Shown here in pieces: positions 18,169 to 28,600 of a stretch of 64,000 bases of DNA. The notes beneath the pieces are model-generated. The model was given only the letters and a program-made list of their open reading frames with translations, ran no database searches and was not told where the DNA came from. This DNA comes from Bacteroidales bacterium. Lineage in GTDB: Bacteria > Bacteroidota > Bacteroidia > Bacteroidales > UBA932. A program made the translations under genes and the position numbers. Location: assembly GCA_024401695.1 (NCBI GenBank), contig JAKSKN010000005.1, positions 62,001 through 126,000 of the forward strand, read 5' to 3'. Each line of letters starts with the position of its first letter. Position 1 is the first letter of the stretch.

Positions 18169-19888
18169 ATTCAAACCACTCTTTTGAGTTCAACATAATT
18201 TCATTCACGCTCTTTCCCGGAGGGACCATCGGGAATACGTTGTCCTCTTCTTCCACGTGGACGTTAAGGATGAAAGGCTTGTCGTCGGCAAACATCCTGG
18301 CGATTGCCGGGGCAAGGTCCTTCCTGTCATCCACGGTCGCGATGTCCAGGCCGTATGCCTGTGCGATCTTTTCGAAATCCGGATTTATCATCCTTGTCGC
18401 GGAATAGCGCTTTCCGAAGAAAAGCTGCTGCCATTGGCGCACGTTGCCCAGCCAGTTGTTGTTGAGAAGGACAATCTTCACGCCGGTGCCTTCCTGCATA
18501 ATGGTTCCGAGTTCCTGTATCGTCATCTGCAGGCCTCCGTCTCCGACGAAAAGGCAGACCTGACGGTCAGGTGCCGCCGTCTTTGCGCCTATTGCCGCAG
18601 GCAAACCGAATCCCATCGTGCCGAGGCCGCCTGAAGAAAGGAGGCTGCGCCCCTGGCTGAAACGGGAATAGCGTGCTGCAAGCATCTGATTCTGGCCCAC
18701 GTCGGTCACGACAATTGCCTTGCCGTCGCAGCTTTCGGCGATTCTGGCAATGACCTCGCCCGGCTTGATCATGCCGCTTTCCGGATTGATTTCCGGGTCG
18801 ATGACCTTCTCGGTTTCAATAGACCTGCAGTATTCTGAGGCTGCTTTCCACCCCATTCTCATACGCGGTCTGATTTTTTCGGTGAGACGCGTGAGCACTT
18901 CCTTTGCATCGCCCAGAATGCCCAGGTCAACCTTGATGTTCTTGTTGATTTCAGAGGCGTCGATGTCTATATGTATCTTCTTCGCCTGCTTTGCATACGT
19001 GTTGACGGTGCCTGTGACGCGGTCATCGAAACGCATTCCGACGGCAATGAGCAGGTCGCATTCCTGTGTCATTGCGTTAGGAGCGAGATTGCCGTGCATT
19101 CCCACCATTCCCAGGTAATGCGGATCGTCTGATTTCAGTGCGCTCAGGCCGAGGAGGGTCGATCCCGCCGGGATGTCGCCCTTGTCGAGGAATGCGGCGA
19201 GTTCGGCCTCTGCGCCCGAATGAGTGATGCCCTGTCCGAAGACCACGAAAGGCCTTCTTGCCTCGTCTATCATCCTGGCAGCCTCTTCGACCGATTCCTC
19301 TGACGGCTCCGGAACGGGCACATAACTTCTGATGAACGAGCACTTTGCTTCAACGTACTCTGCAAGGCCGACCTGGGCATCCTTTGTAAGGTCCAGGACG
19401 ACAGGACCCGGACGACCGCTGCCGGCAATGTAGGCGGCTCTGGCCACTGCTTCCGCAATGTCTTCGGGACGGCGTACCTGGTGAGCCCACTTGGTGATAG
19501 GGGTCGTGAGGCCGATGAGGTCGGTCTCCTGGAAAGCGTCGGTGCCGAGGGCGGCATTTGATACCTGTCCTGCGATTACGACGACCGGAGTCGAATCGAT
19601 CATCGCATCGGCGACGCCGGTGATGACGTTGGTCGCTCCCGGGCCGGAGGTGACGATCACGAAGGCCGGCTTCCCCTTCACGCGGGCATATCCCTGCGCC
19701 GCGTGGATGGCTCCCTGCTCGTGACGCACGAGAATATGGTGGAGCTTGTCCTGGTAATCGTAGAGTTTGTCATAGACAGGCATTATCTGACCACCCGGAT
19801 AACCGAAAATGGTTTCAACGCCCTGTGCGATGAGAGATTCGAGGAGAATCTCAGCACCAGTAATCTTCTTTCCTGCTTTCTCGCTCAT
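18158..19888 (-). CDS. ilvB: Acetolactate synthase catalytic subunit
   Basis: 576 aa ThDP enzyme that condenses two pyruvates, or pyruvate and 2-oxobutyrate. N-terminal GYPGGQIMPVYDKLYD, RHEQGAIHAAQGYARVKGK with the catalytic Glu, and the FQETDLIGLTTPITKW segment are standard. The C-terminal ThDP motif is GDGGLQMTIQELGT with LNNNWLG. The ATG at 19888 (MSEKAGKKITGAEILLESL) lies four bases after the ilvD stop and is preferred to a TTG at 19903. The gene overlaps ilvN. Confidence 0.97.
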   Translation of the reverse strand: MSEKAGKKITGAEILLESLIAQGVETIFGYPGGQIMPVYDKLYDYQDKLHHILVRHEQGAIHAAQGYARVKGKPAFVIVTSGPGATNVITGVADAMIDSTPVVVIAGQVSNAALGTDAFQETDLIGLTTPITKWAHQVRRPEDIAEAVARAAYIAGSGRPGPVVLDLTKDAQVGLAEYVEAKCSFIRSYVPVPEPSEESVEEAARMIDEARRPFVVFGQGITHSGAEAELAAFLDKGDIPAGSTLLGLSALKSDDPHYLGMVGMHGNLAPNAMTQECDLLIAVGMRFDDRVTGTVNTYAKQAKKIHIDIDASEINKNIKVDLGILGDAKEVLTRLTEKIRPRMRMGWKAASEYCRSIETEKVIDPEINPESGMIKPGEVIARIAESCDGKAIVVTDVGQNQMLAARYSRFSQGRSLLSSGGLGTMGFGLPAAIGAKTAAPDRQVCLFVGDGGLQMTIQELGTIMQEGTGVKIVLLNNNWLGNVRQWQQLFFGKRYSATRMINPDFEKIAQAYGLDIATVDDRKDLAPAIARMFADDKPFILNVHVEEEDNVFPMVPPGKSVNEIMLNSKEWFEYGK

Positions 19889-19892
19889 ATTT

Positions 19893-21722
19893 CTAGTCTT
19901 CAATTATCCTTCTTCCACCCTTGTCCGCGCTGCTGACCATCGATGCGTAGGCCTTGAGGCTCTTCGCGACCGGACGCTGGCGGAAAGGAGGGGTGAATGC
20001 CTTCCTGCCCCGTGCAAGCTCCTCAGCCCTGCGGACCTCAAGCTCTTCGTCGCTCAGATGGACGTTTATGCTGCGTGAAGGGATGTCAATCTCGATGATG
20101 TCTCCGTCGCGGAGCAGGCCGATATTGCCACCTGCGGCCGCTTCCGGGGATATGTGGCCGATACTGAGGCCCGATGTACCACCGCTGAAGCGGCCGTCGG
20201 TGATGAGGGCGCACTCCTTTCCGAGGTGCATTGACTTGATGTAGGATGTAGGGTAAAGCATTTCCTGCATTCCAGGGCCGCCCTTGGGGCCTTCGTAGTT
20301 GATCACAACGCAGTCGCCTTTCTTGACCTTGCCACCGAGTATGCCGTCAACGGCTGATTCCTGGGAATCGAACACCTTTGCCGGGCCGCAGAAATGCCAG
20401 AGGCTTTCATCGACGCCCGCGGTCTTGATGACGCAGCCGTCAGCGGCTATGTTGCCGAAAAGGACTCCGAGTCCGCCGTCCTTCGTGTACGCGTGCTCCA
20501 GGCTGCGGATGCATCCGTTTTCGCGGTCGGTGTCGAAGCTTTCCCATTTCGTATCCTGCGATGCCATCAGAGTGGTCCTGCGGCCGGCAGGAGCGGCTGA
20601 ATAGATTGCCTTCGCCTCCTCTCCGGCATCGTTCCCGGTGATGTCGAATTTGTCCAGCGCCTCTCCGAGGGTCATACCATCGACGCGGCCGACGCTGCGG
20701 TCGACGAGACCGGCCTTGGCGAGTTCGTTCATTATGCCGAACACACCGCCTGCGCGGCCGACATCCTGGATGTGATATTTCTGTGTGTTCGGTGCGACCT
20801 TGCAGATGCAAGGGACCTTGCGTGAGAGCTTGTCGATGTCTTCCATCACGAAGTCGACCTCGGCTTCGCCGGCGACTGCGAGGAGATGGAGGACGGTATT
20901 TGACGAACCGCCCATTGCTATGTCCATTGTCATTGCGTTAAGGAACGCCTGACGTGTGGCAATGCTGCGCGGGAGTACGGAATCGTCGTCGTTGTCGTAG
21001 TACTTGTGGGTGTTCTCAACGATCTGGCGGGCTGCCTTGAGCAGAAGCTCCTTGCGGAGAACGTGGGTCGCAAGGACAGTGCCATTGCCCGGAAGGGCAA
21101 GGCCTATCGCCTCAGTGAGACAGTTCATCGAATTGGCGGTGAACATACCGGAACAGCTGCCGCAGGTAGGACAGGCGCAGTTTTCGATCTGGTCCACGTC
21201 CTTGTCGCTGACTGATGGGTCGGCAGACTTAACCATCACGTCTATCAGGTCGAGACGTGCGGCACCGAGGACACCGGCTTCCATAGGACCGCCGGATACG
21301 AAGATAGTCGGGATGTTGAGCCTCATCGCGGCGATGAGCATACCCGGCGTGATCTTGTCGCAATTGCTGATGCACACGAGGGCGTCTGCCTTGTGGGCGT
21401 TGACCATATACTCGACGCTGTCTGCTATGATGTCGCGTGACGGGAGCGAATAGAGCATTCCGTCGTGTCCCATTGCAATCCCATCATCTATCGCTATGGT
21501 GTCGAACTCGGCGGCGAAACATCCGAGACGCTCGATCTCCTCTTTCACGATCTGAGCTGCGTCGTGCAGATGGACGTGGCCCGGAACAAACTGAGTGAAT
21601 GAATTCGCTATCGCGATGACGGGCTTTCCGAACTGTTCTCTTTTCATCCCGTTGGCCAGCCAGAGAGACCTGGCGCCGGCCATTCTTCTACCTTCAAAGG
21701 TAACGCTGCTACGTAACTTCAT
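19893..21722 (-). CDS. ilvD: Dihydroxy-acid dehydratase
   Basis: 609 aa, standard for IlvD/Edd family Fe-S dehydratases; it makes 2-oxo acids for valine and isoleucine. Cluster and metal cysteines appear in [10 protein letters not shown] and in [21 protein letters not shown]-terminal [17 protein letters not shown] is the family signature. It is the first gene of the 20-kb leftward run, 60 bases from a strong promoter match at 21783-21814. An AGGAGG lies 18 bases before the ATG, too far for an ordinary Shine-Dalgarno. Confidence 0.97.
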   Translation of the reverse strand: MKLRSSVTFEGRRMAGARSLWLANGMKREQFGKPVIAIANSFTQFVPGHVHLHDAAQIVKEEIERLGCFAAEFDTIAIDDGIAMGHDGMLYSLPSRDIIADSVEYMVNAHKADALVCISNCDKITPGMLIAAMRLNIPTIFVSGGPMEAGVLGAARLDLIDVMVKSADPSVSDKDVDQIENCACPTCGSCSGMFTANSMNCLTEAIGLALPGNGTVLATHVLRKELLLKAARQIVENTHKYYDNDDDSVLPRSIATRQAFLNAMTMDIAMGGSSNTVLHLLAVAGEAEVDFVMEDIDKLSRKVPCICKVAPNTQKYHIQDVGRAGGVFGIMNELAKAGLVDRSVGRVDGMTLGEALDKFDITGNDAGEEAKAIYSAAPAGRRTTLMASQDTKWESFDTDRENGCIRSLEHAYTKDGGLGVLFGNIAADGCVIKTAGVDESLWHFCGPAKVFDSQESAVDGILGGKVKKGDCVVINYEGPKGGPGMQEMLYPTSYIKSMHLGKECALITDGRFSGGTSGLSIGHISPEAAAGGNIGLLRDGDIIEIDIPSRSINVHLSDEELEVRRAEELARGRKAFTPPFRQRPVAKSLKAYASMVSSADKGGRRIIED

Positions 21723-21782
21723 AACCGAACAAAAAATTAACCTCCTTAGAGATTACACATACTGACTAACACTAACTTGCTT

Positions 21783-21814
21783 CAAAGATATGTAATAATT
21801 TATAATAAAGCAAA
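21783..21814 (-). promoter_or_regulatory. Promoter of the ilvD-nifJ operon
   Basis: On the minus strand the -33 TTTG (21814-21811) and the -7 TATCTTTG (21790-21783) are separated by 20 bases, a full match to the Bacteroidota consensus TTTG-N19-21-TAnnTTTG. Expected start of transcription is near 21776, giving a leader of about 54 bases before ilvD. No leader peptide rich in Leu/Val/Ile codons is visible in it. Confidence 0.8.
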
Positions 21815-21921
21815 TTTTTGCCGATAGAATAGCGTTGAATAAAGATTTGGTTATTTTTGATTACTTTCTTTCCTATAGTTTTTTTAATTTTTTATTACAA
21901 TTTGTAATCGTCTAAATGAAA

Positions 21922-21955
21922 TTTGGGATGACTTAATATAATTTTCTTATATTTG
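21922..21955 (+). promoter_or_regulatory. Promoter of the proCB-proA-metF-metH cluster
   Basis: The -7 TATATTTG at 21948-21955 matches TAnnTTTG exactly. A TTTG at 21922-21925 is 22 bases upstream, slightly far for a -33. The predicted start near 21962 gives a leader of about 20 bases, leaving no room for a riboswitch. It is divergent from the ilvD promoter. Confidence 0.65.
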
Positions 21956-21981
21956 TAGTCGTTGGTTAGATAATTTTCGAT

Positions 21982-23535
21982 ATGAAACTCACATTCATCG
22001 GTGCCGGAAACATTGGCGGGGCCGCTGCAATAGGCCTTGCCAGGTCATCTGCCGTCCCGGCTGGCGACATCGTCGTGACGGCCCTCCACGAGAAAAGCCT
22101 GAAAAGATTCGCAAAGTACGGTATCAGTACATCACTCGACAATATTGACGCAGTCAAAGGCGCGGACATCGTGTTCTTCGCCGTCAAACCCTGGCAGATG
22201 GAAGCGGTGGCCGCCCAGACAAAGTATGCTCTCGACTATGACAGGCAGCTCATAGTCTCCATCGCTCCCGGTGTTTCCGCCGACAATCTGAAGAAATGGT
22301 TCGAAAAGGCCGGTACAAAGCCGTCCATAGCATACGTAATCCCCAATACTGCGATCGAAATAGGTGAAAGTATGACTTTCATCTCCCCTGTCACCGCTTC
22401 CGACGGGCAGGCCGCCCTGCTGAAGAAGCTCTTCGACAAGGTCGGGAAAGCCCTCGTCGTGCCGCTGGACCGGATGGTTGCCGGCACCTGTGTCGCTTCC
22501 TGCGGGATAGCCTATGCGATGCGCTATATCTCCGCTTCCGAAAAGGGAGCCAGGACCCTCGGTCTTGCCGAAAACGATATCCGGAAAGTAGTGTGCCAGA
22601 CCGTTGTCGGAGCCTCTGAACTGATAAGGACCAACAACTCCGATCCGGAGAAGGAAATAGATAAGGTGACAACACCTAACGGTATGACCATCAAGGGCCT
22701 GAACGCTATGGAAGATGCCGGGTTCTCGGCCGCTGTCCAGAAGGGACTGACCGTTGACACCCGCAAGAAACGCCGCATAGTGGTCAAGGTCGGCAGCAAT
22801 GTCCTCACCCGTCACGACGGCGCCCTCGACACCACACGCGTGTCCTCCATAGTGGATCAGATCGTGGCTGTACGCAGGCAGGGGTTCGAGGTCGTCCTGG
22901 TAACCAGCGGCGCCGTTGCCTGCGGCCGCTCGCTCATCCGCCAGAACGACAAGCTCGACGATGTCCAGCAGCGGCAGCTCTACTCTGCAATAGGCCAGGT
23001 GCGTCTGATGGACCTTTATTATAAGCTTTTCATAGACTATGGCATCAATGTCGGCCAGATACTTACGATGAAGAAGAATTTCTCCACCAGGCGCGAGTAC
23101 AACAACCAGCGCAACTGCGTGGAAGTGATGCTCCAGAGCGGGGTCGTGCCTGTCGTCAACGAGAATGACACCGTCAGCATCAAGGAACTTATGTTCACCG
23201 ACAACGACGAACTTTCCGGACTTGTTGCCACAATGGTCGGCGCCGAGGCGCTCATAATACTCTCCAACGTTGACGGGGTCTATTCCGGCGACCCTTCATC
23301 CAACGGCTCGGCAGTCGTCCCCGTACTTCGCTGCGGAGAGGACTATGACAAGTTCATCACCGATTCGAAGAGCGAATTCGGACGCGGCGGAATGACGTCC
23401 AAATGCCATATCGCATCCACTACGGCCGCCAGCGGCGTGAAGGTCATCATTGCCAACGGCAAGCGTGACAACATAATAGTTGATGTGCTGACAAGGCCTG
23501 AAAGCACGGTCCACACAGAATTTCTTCCCGAATGA
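21982..23535 (+). CDS. Fused pyrroline-5-carboxylate reductase / glutamate 5-kinase (ProC-ProB)
   Basis: 517 aa holding the last and the first enzymes of proline synthesis in one chain. Residues 1 to about 258 are Pro[17 protein letters not shown] (NAD(P)-binding Rossmann loop), [24 protein letters not shown], and the dimer/active-site helices [18 protein letters not shown] and [23 protein letters not shown]. Residues about 262-517 are Pro[57 protein letters not shown] and RGGMTSK are the amino-acid-kinase motifs for ATP and glutamate. The kinase lacks a C-terminal PUA domain. There is almost no linker (a short basic stretch, DTRKKRR). One continuous frame with no internal stop makes a sequencing join unlikely. 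It overlaps proA by 4 bases. Confidence 0.93.
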   Translation: MKLTFIGAGNIGGAAAIGLARSSAVPAGDIVVTALHEKSLKRFAKYGISTSLDNIDAVKGADIVFFAVKPWQMEAVAAQTKYALDYDRQLIVSIAPGVSADNLKKWFEKAGTKPSIAYVIPNTAIEIGESMTFISPVTASDGQAALLKKLFDKVGKALVVPLDRMVAGTCVASCGIAYAMRYISASEKGARTLGLAENDIRKVVCQTVVGASELIRTNNSDPEKEIDKVTTPNGMTIKGLNAMEDAGFSAAVQKGLTVDTRKKRRIVVKVGSNVLTRHDGALDTTRVSSIVDQIVAVRRQGFEVVLVTSGAVACGRSLIRQNDKLDDVQQRQLYSAIGQVRLMDLYYKLFIDYGINVGQILTMKKNFSTRREYNNQRNCVEVMLQSGVVPVVNENDTVSIKELMFTDNDELSGLVATMVGAEALIILSNVDGVYSGDPSSNGSAVVPVLRCGEDYDKFITDSKSEFGRGGMTSKCHIASTTAASGVKVIIANGKRDNIIVDVLTRPESTVHTEFLPE

Positions 23536-24770
23536 TGAACGAAACGATCATAAATGCGAAAAAGGCCGTCAGGAGCCTGATAGGCTTGAGCGACGCGAAA
23601 CGCACGGAACTTCTTCTCAAGCTCGCTGACGCCATCTCCTCGTCGGCTGACGGGCTGCTTGCGGCCAACGCCCTCGACCTTGCATCGATGGACCCCGCGA
23701 ATCCTCTGTACGACCGCCTGAAGCTCACGGGCGACCGCCTCGATGGCATTGCAGCCGATATGCGCAAGGTTGCAGCCCTTCCCTCTCCGCTCGGTCGTGT
23801 CCTGGCTGAAAGGACCCTGCCCAACGGACTGAAGCTCCGCAAGGTCAGCGTGCCTTTCGGCGTGATCGGCGTGGTCTATGAGGCTCGCCCTAACGTGACT
23901 TTCGACGTGTTCTCGCTTTGTTTCCGCAGCGGCAACGTGACGCTCCTCAAGGGCGGCCGCGATGCCGACAACAGCAATCGTGCGGCAGTGGCGCTGATCA
24001 AGCGCGTACTGGCTGCCGAGGGCATTGACACTGACGCAGTGAACCTTCTCCCCGCCACGCACGAAGCGGTCGGAGAGCTGCTCGGCGCGACCGGCTATGT
24101 CGACCTTGTGATCCCGCGCGGCAGCAGGCGTCTGATCGATTTTGTCCGCGACAATGCAAAGGTACCGTGCATCGAGACCGGCGCCGGTGTCGTGAATACC
24201 TATTTTGATGCTTGCGGCGACCTTCAGAAAGGCATCCGCATAGTCACCAACGGCAAGACCCGCAGAGTCAGCGTCTGCAATGCGCTCGACTGCCTGATAG
24301 TACATTCCAGCCGTCTTGCCGACCTGCCTGAACTTGTGGGCGGGATGCCGCAGGTTACGCTCTATGCCGATGACCGCGCATTTGCCGCACTCGAAGGCAG
24401 ATTCCCTTCCGGCAAGCTCCTGCACGCAGACTCCGATTCGTTCGGAACCGAATTCATGGACTACAAGATGGCCGTCAGGACAGTTGACAGCCTTGACGAG
24501 GCGATTGCCCATATAGACCGCTATGGCTCCGGACACAGTGAGGCCATCGTTACCGAAGACAAGGCTTCCGCCGCACGTTTCCAGGCGGAGATAGATGCCG
24601 CCTGCGTCTATGTGAACGCACCTACCAGCTTTACCGACGGCGCTCAGTTCGGACTCGGTGCCGAGATAGGCATCAGCACGCAGAAACTTGGTGCGCGCGG
24701 ACCGATGGGGCTTGAAGAGATTACAAGTTATAAATGGCTCATTGAGGGCGAAGGACAGACAAGACCGTGA
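23532..24770 (+). CDS. proA: Gamma-glutamyl phosphate reductase
   Basis: 412 aa aldehyde-dehydrogenase-superfamily enzyme. It reduces glutamyl phosphate to the semialdehyde with NADPH, the step between the two halves of the preceding fusion. Signatures: [47 protein letters not shown], the catalytic Cys in [10 protein letters not shown] and the C-terminal [24 protein letters not shown] at 23532 overlaps the fusion gene stop as ATGA; an ATG three bases later is equally possible. With the fusion gene it completes glutamate-to-proline synthesis in two genes. Confidence 0.96.
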   Translation: MMNETIINAKKAVRSLIGLSDAKRTELLLKLADAISSSADGLLAANALDLASMDPANPLYDRLKLTGDRLDGIAADMRKVAALPSPLGRVLAERTLPNGLKLRKVSVPFGVIGVVYEARPNVTFDVFSLCFRSGNVTLLKGGRDADNSNRAAVALIKRVLAAEGIDTDAVNLLPATHEAVGELLGATGYVDLVIPRGSRRLIDFVRDNAKVPCIETGAGVVNTYFDACGDLQKGIRIVTNGKTRRVSVCNALDCLIVHSSRLADLPELVGGMPQVTLYADDRAFAALEGRFPSGKLLHADSDSFGTEFMDYKMAVRTVDSLDEAIAHIDRYGSGHSEAIVTEDKASAARFQAEIDAACVYVNAPTSFTDGAQFGLGAEIGISTQKLGARGPMGLEEITSYKWLIEGEGQTRP

Positions 24771-25693
24771 AAATCAAAGATATACTTTCATCACAGCAGA
24801 AGCCGTTCGCTTCGCTTGAAATAGTGCCGCCGCTCAAGGGCGTTTCCAAGAAGGATCTCATCGATTCCATCAGACCCTTCATGGAGTTCAACCCTCCTTT
24901 CATCAATGTGACCTGTCATCGCGACGAATTTGAATTCCGACCGGAAGCGGACGGCACTTTCTCGCGTCACCTTGTCCGCAGGCGCGTGAGTGAGACTGCG
25001 GTATGTGCGGCCATCCAGGCCGCTTTCCCTGTTGAAGTCGTCCCGCACCTCATTTGCGGAGGGGCCTCGTCGGAAATGATAGACAGCCAGCTAAATGACT
25101 TCAAGTTCCTCGGAATCGAGAACATAATGGCACTTCGCGGCGACAGCCTGCTGGGTGAAAAGCGTTTTATCCCGGAACCGGGCGGGTACAGATATGCCGG
25201 CGAGCTGGTTGCAGCTGTCCGTGCATTCGAACGCTCGAACGGCGCACAGTTCTGCATAGGCGTCGGTGCTTATCCCGAGAAGCATTTCGAGGCTCCGAAC
25301 CTTGAGACCGACATCGCGAACCTGAAGAAGAAAGTTGACGCCGGCGCCGATTATATCATAACCCAGATGTTCTTCGACAACGATGTCTTCTACAGGTTCC
25401 GCGACAAATGCCGTGCATCCGGCATCAATGTTCCGATCATCCCGGGTCTCAAGCCTCTATCCACATTCAAGCAGATAGAGATGCTTCCCGAAGCATTCTC
25501 GCTTGACATACCTCAGGATCTCGTCGCTGAATTCAATGCCCATCCATCCGACAGGACGGCTTGCTATCAGGCCGGGATCGAATGGTGTTCGGCGCAGTGC
25601 AAGGACCTTTTGAAGAACGGTGTCCCCGCCATACATTTCTATACGATGGGGCGTCCGGACAACGTCGTCGAGATACTCAAGAAATTTTTCTAG
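24767..25693 (+). CDS. metF: 5,10-methylenetetrahydrofolate reductase
   Basis: 308 aa FAD TIM-barrel enzyme that makes 5-methyl-THF, the methyl donor of MetH encoded next. Family features: [10 protein letters not shown] at the N-terminus (the conserved catalytic Glu), [61 protein letters not shown] and PIIPGLKPL. It starts at GTG (24767), overlapping the proA TGA as GTGA, so a non-ATG start is well supported by coupling. Three bases separate it from metH. Confidence 0.96.
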   Translation: MKIKDILSSQQKPFASLEIVPPLKGVSKKDLIDSIRPFMEFNPPFINVTCHRDEFEFRPEADGTFSRHLVRRRVSETAVCAAIQAAFPVEVVPHLICGGASSEMIDSQLNDFKFLGIENIMALRGDSLLGEKRFIPEPGGYRYAGELVAAVRAFERSNGAQFCIGVGAYPEKHFEAPNLETDIANLKKKVDAGADYIITQMFFDNDVFYRFRDKCRASGINVPIIPGLKPLSTFKQIEMLPEAFSLDIPQDLVAEFNAHPSDRTACYQAGIEWCSAQCKDLLKNGVPAIHFYTMGRPDNVVEILKKFF

Positions 25694-25696
25694 CAT

Positions 25697-28600
25697 ATGG
25701 CTCTGGTACTTGATGGTGGGATGGGCACAATGCTGCAGCGCGGCTTCACTGAGGAGCAGGTGCTTCGTATGTATGTTGAAGCCGGTGCTGACATAATCAC
25801 CACCAACACCTTCACTGCCAACAGAATAAGTCAGGCTGCCACGGGTCTTGCCGACAAGGCGGCGCAGATGGCGTTCGAGGGTGCACGCACAGCCCGGAAG
25901 GTGGCCGATGCCGCACCGCGGAAGGTGCTTGTCGCCGGCAGCGTGGGCCCTACCGGAAAGTCCCTGACGATGGCTTCCGACGCCGATGATCCCGGGTTCC
26001 GTGAATATTCCTTTGATGAGATGGCTGCGGCTTTCGAGGAGCAGGTCTCTGCTCTTCTCAGGGGCGGCGCCGACATCATCCTTCTTGAGACCTGCTTTGA
26101 CGCATTGAATGCCAAGGCGCTCATCTATGCATTGGAGAAGCTGGGCAATCCGTGTCCGCTCTATATTTCCGCGACGGTCAGCGACCGCAGCGGGCGTACC
26201 CTTACGGGACAGACCCTGGAAGCGTTCTACCGCTCTGTCTCGCATGCGAAGACTTTGGCTGCGTTCGGCATCAACTGTGCGCTTGGCGCTGCTGCAATGG
26301 CTCCGCTCGTGCGTGAAATCGCGTCTTTCAGTTCTCATCCGGTGATTTTCTATCCGAATGCGGGTGTGCCTGATGAGTTTGGCAATTATAATGATACTCC
26401 TGAGGAGATGGCGGAGGTGATCGGAGGGCTGGTGCGTGATGGGTATGTGCAGATTGCGGGTGGTTGTTGTGGCACGACGCCGGAGCACATAAGGGCGATA
26501 GCTCAGGTGGTATATTCTTGCGGCCTTGGTGCTTCAAGCCCTTGCGGCCTTGGTGCTTCTGCGACAGGTTCTGCCTGCTCCGCTAAAGCAAGGGAAAACG
26601 CTACACAGGCAGAACTGTCGCATCAGCAGTCGGCCGCAAGGAAAAACGCTACACAAAGTGGACAGTCGGATTCTCAGTCGGCCGCAAGGAAAAACGCTAC
26701 ACAGGCAGAACTGTCGCGTCGGCAGTCGGGCGACAGCCTGTATGTGTCGGGATTGGAGTCGGTGGAGATTTCGAGGGCGAGGAATTTTATGAATGTCGGT
26801 GAAAGGACTAATGTTGCGGGGTCGAAGAAGTTTGCGCGTCTGGTGGCGGAGGATAACTGGGAGGAGGCCTTGCGCATTGCTGAGGCTCAGATCGAAGGGG
26901 GCGCTGATGTGATCGATATCAATATGGACGACCCTATGGTCGATTCGAAGGAGAAGATGCGGACCTTCCTTCGACATATCGCCGGCGAACCGGCTATTGC
27001 GAAGGCGGCCCTTATGATAGATTCGTCGCACTGGGAGACTGTCCTCGAGGGGCTTAAGAATGCTCAGGGAAAGTGCATCGTGAATTCGATATCCCTGAAG
27101 GATGGCCGGGGTGAGTTCCTGCGCAAGGCGCTTGAAATACGTCGGCTTGGCGGCGCTATGGTCGTAATGGCCTTTGACGAGGAGGGACAGGCGGTTTCGT
27201 TTGACCGGAAGGTTGCGATCTGCAAGCGCAGCTATGACCTTCTGACAGCTGCAGGAGTGCCGTCAACCGATATTATCTTTGACTGCAACATCCTGTCGAT
27301 AGGTACGGGGATTGCGGAACACGCTCGTTTCGGCGTTGATTTCATCGAAGCTGTACGCTGGATCAAGGCGAATCTTCCGGGGGTGAAGACTTCCGGAGGT
27401 GTGTCGAATCTTTCTTTTGCCTTCCGCGGCAATAATGTGGTGCGTGAGGCGATGCATTCGGCGTTTTTGTATCATGCGATTCGTGCGGGACTTGATATGG
27501 CTATCGTGAATCCGCAGATGATTCAGATTTATGATGAGATTGAGCCGGAGTTGCGGAAGCGTGTGGAGGATGTGATTTTTGACAGCGACGCTGAGGCGAC
27601 TTCTCGCCTCGTTGAATACGCGTCAAACCCTTACGGCCTTGGTGAGAATCCGACTGGTCCACTTTGCTCCGCTAAAGCAAGGGAAAACGCTACACAAAGT
27701 GGACAGTCGGATTCTCAGTCGGCCGCAGGGGAAAACGCTCCTTTTTCAGTCGCCCTTGGTGCCGACGCGACAGGTTCTACCTGTTCCGCTAAAGCAAGGG
27801 AAAACGCTACACAGGCAGAACTGTCGCGTCGGCAGTCGGGCGAGTCGGGGCTGGATCCGATTGAGAGACTGACGGGGGCGGTGGTGAAGGGTGTTTCTGC
27901 GGGGATTGAGGAGAGTGCGATGGGGGCGTATGGCGTTTTGAAATCGGCTGTGGAAGTGATTGAGGGGCCGTTGATGAAGGGTATGGAGAAGGTTGGGGAG
28001 CTGTTTGCCGCAGGCAGGATGTTTTTGCCGCAGGTGGTGAAGTCTGCCAAGGTCATGAGGGAGGCGGTTGCCGTGCTTCAGCCGTATATGGGTGATGCAT
28101 CGGAGGGTTCCGGCAGGCCGGTGTTTGTGATTGCGACGGTCCAGGGGGACGTTCATGATATTGGTAAGAATATCACTGCGATCGTGCTGCAGTGCAGCGG
28201 TTTTGAGGTGGTTGACCTTGGCGTGATGGTGCCTTGTGCCGATATACTTGACAAGGCTGTGGAGGTTGGTGCGGTGGCTGTCGGCGTGAGCGGTCTGATA
28301 ACTCCGTCCCTCAGCAGGATGGAGGAGATATGTTCGGAGATGTCGGCAAGGGGGATGGACATTCCTTTGTTCGTCGGCGGAGCAGCTGCTTCGGCGGTTC
28401 ATACCGCTGTCAGGCTATCGCCTCTATATCCTAATGTACACTATGGTGCGGATGCTTCTGCTACGGCAGTGATGGCAAAGAAGTATCTTATTGATAAAGA
28501 ATCATTTATTGCTGACGAGCTGAAGGAGCGCGAGAAGTTGATTGCGCTTCGCTCTTCAGCGGTCGCCAAGCCTGTGAAACCGGTCGTAACCGATGGATTC

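Larger units (their letters stand above)
27628..27846 (+). repeat. In-frame repeat array in metH linker 2
   Basis: Two complete palindromic elements and one degenerate unit (27721-27740, GCAGGGGAAAACGCTC) sit between the pterin and cobalamin modules. The end of the array matches the end of linker 1 almost base for base (CTGTCGCGTCGGCAGTCGGG), suggesting copying or conversion between the two linkers. All units keep the reading frame. Confidence 0.85.

Noticed and set aside
21722-21776. Leader-peptide attenuator or T-box before ilvD
   Set aside because: The only frame is a four-codon ATG frame without branched-chain codon runs, and no terminator hairpin or specifier structure fits in the short leader.
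25640-25700. Cobalamin or SAM riboswitch before metH or metF
   Set aside because: metF overlaps proA and metH follows metF by three bases, so there is no leader to hold one.
26517-27846. CRISPR-like array in metH
   Set aside because: Units are contiguous without spacers, keep a coding frame in an intact enzyme gene and form hairpins; no cas genes are near.
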